Below are positions 31,939 to 32,279 of a DNA stretch of 32,279 nucleotides, piece by piece. The notes beneath the pieces were generated by a model. The model searched no databases. It was not told where the DNA came from and saw only the letters and a list, made by a program, of their open reading frames with translations. The stretch is from contig JAJZAT010000034.1 in NCBI GenBank assembly GCA_021799275.1, forward strand, positions 1-32,279, in the 5' to 3' direction. Position numbers and translations under genes: made by a program. This DNA is from Bacillota bacterium. GTDB lineage: Bacteria; Bacillota; Sulfobacillia; JAJZYS01; JAJYTV01. Positions within the stretch are counted from its first letter, which is position 1. Each line of letters opens with the position of its first letter.

Positions 31939-32229
31939 ATGCCAGACGTCTTCCTGCAGGCGGCCGGATCCGCAGCCGAACGGGCCCTCCAAGACCAGGG
32001 ACTTACCCACCTGCACGTGCGTACGTGGGGCAAGTATCTGATCATCTACTCCGGCGATCCCGCCGAAGCGGAGAATCGTGCCCGCCTCACGCAACTGCGC
32101 CGCGACCACTACCGCCTCGACATGGCCGGCCGGGGTGGCCGCTGGGAGACCACCCCTTACATCGGCACCATGAGCGATCTCCTCGCTACGCTCACCGGCG
32201 ACTTCGGCTTCGTCCTCGTTCCCTGGTGA
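31939..32229 (+). CDS. Small IS630-associated passenger ORF, unknown function
   Basis: A 96-residue protein begins with ATG three bases after the transposase stop, inside the element, so it must be translated from the same mRNA. The sequence is mixed alpha/beta: LHVRTWGKYLIIYSGD (two strands), then RARLTQLRRDHYRLDMAG and a C-terminal GRWETTPYIGTMSDLLATL followed by FGFVLVPW. I recall similar short ORFs next to IS630-like transposases in other GC-rich bacteria, with the motif RWExTP near the end. No function is known to me. A regulatory or accessory role in transposition is a guess. Confidence 0.72.
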   Translation: MPDVFLQAAGSAAERALQDQGLTHLHVRTWGKYLIIYSGDPAEAENRARLTQLRRDHYRLDMAGRGGRWETTPYIGTMSDLLATLTGDFGFVLVPW

Positions 32230-32250
32230 CCATCCAATTGGACACCATTC

Positions 32251-32279
32251 GGGAACGAACTTCCGGGACGCTGTACTAG
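32251..32279 (-). repeat. Right terminal inverted repeat of the IS630 element
   Basis: The last 29 bases of the window end with GTACTAG and are the inverted partner of 30712-30740. The window border therefore coincides with the end of the element. Confidence 0.9.

Larger units (their letters stand above)
30712..32279 (+). mobile_element. Complete IS630-family element
   Basis: Ends are a 29-base imperfect inverted repeat (30712-30740 and 32251-32279, 26 of 29 positions matching), starting CTAGTAC and ending GTACTAG. The flanking TA (30713-30714 and 32277-32278), or CTAG, is the expected target duplication. The element is about 1.56 kb and holds a DDE transposase gene and a second small ORF, both on the plus strand. 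It starts two bases after the lipoprotein stop. Both ends and all genes are intact, so it could still be mobile. Confidence 0.92.

Overview
The window is about 32.3 kb of very GC-rich bacterial DNA. It is densely coded on both strands, with strong GGAGG-type Shine-Dalgarno sites, many GTG and TTG starts and several overlapping start/stop pairs. Gene content (two-component systems, YCF48/Asp-box secreted protein, MMPL exporter, PRC-barrel protein, long acyl-CoA operon) points to a free-living aerobic heterotroph. A high-GC Gram-positive-like or deep-branching lineage (Thermaerobacter/Sulfobacillus-like Firmicutes, Chloroflexota or Actinomycetota) is plausible, but the sequence alone does not settle the phylum. 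No rRNA, tRNA or CRISPR array was seen, and no gene-free stretch exceeds 300 bases.

Layout. 1-~1797: one end of an IS607-type element with a frameshifted serine-recombinase tnpA and an open, catalytically intact tnpB that runs off the left edge. 1756-5308 (minus): methyltransferase, HIT-like protein with an altered active site, acrylyl-CoA reductase-like oxidoreductase and a GT87-like membrane protein. 5398-6264 (plus): a beta-hydroxyacid dehydrogenase, closed by a strong hairpin. 6418-9105 (minus): a coupled trio of AguB-like amidase, guanidine-modifying-fold enzyme and TIM-barrel protein, probably for degrading a guanidino compound. 9260-13179 (minus): an unusual receiver-GAF-histidine kinase fusion and an MMPL exporter. 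13338-14742 (plus): VOC protein, TetR regulator lacking a normal start codon, and a tiny membrane protein. 14887-19248 (plus): a promoter, an OmpR-type two-component system and a secreted 13-motif Asp-box protein.

19317-28960 (minus) is the main metabolic block. A nine-gene operon holds acyl-CoA dehydrogenase, two MaoC-fold proteins, two SDRs, both ETF subunits, a metallo-beta-lactamase-fold hydrolase and a thiolase. Behind it lie a PRC-barrel gene and an acyl-CoA synthetase. Near-identical palindromic operators stand before the dehydrogenase operon and before the synthetase, so activation and oxidation of an acyl substrate are probably co-regulated. The hydratase/dehydrogenase types suggest a route through (R)-3-hydroxyacyl-CoA.

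29148-30709 (plus) holds two exported proteins of unknown function. 30712-32279 is a complete IS630-family element with inverted repeats, a DDE transposase and a small passenger ORF, ending exactly at the window edge.
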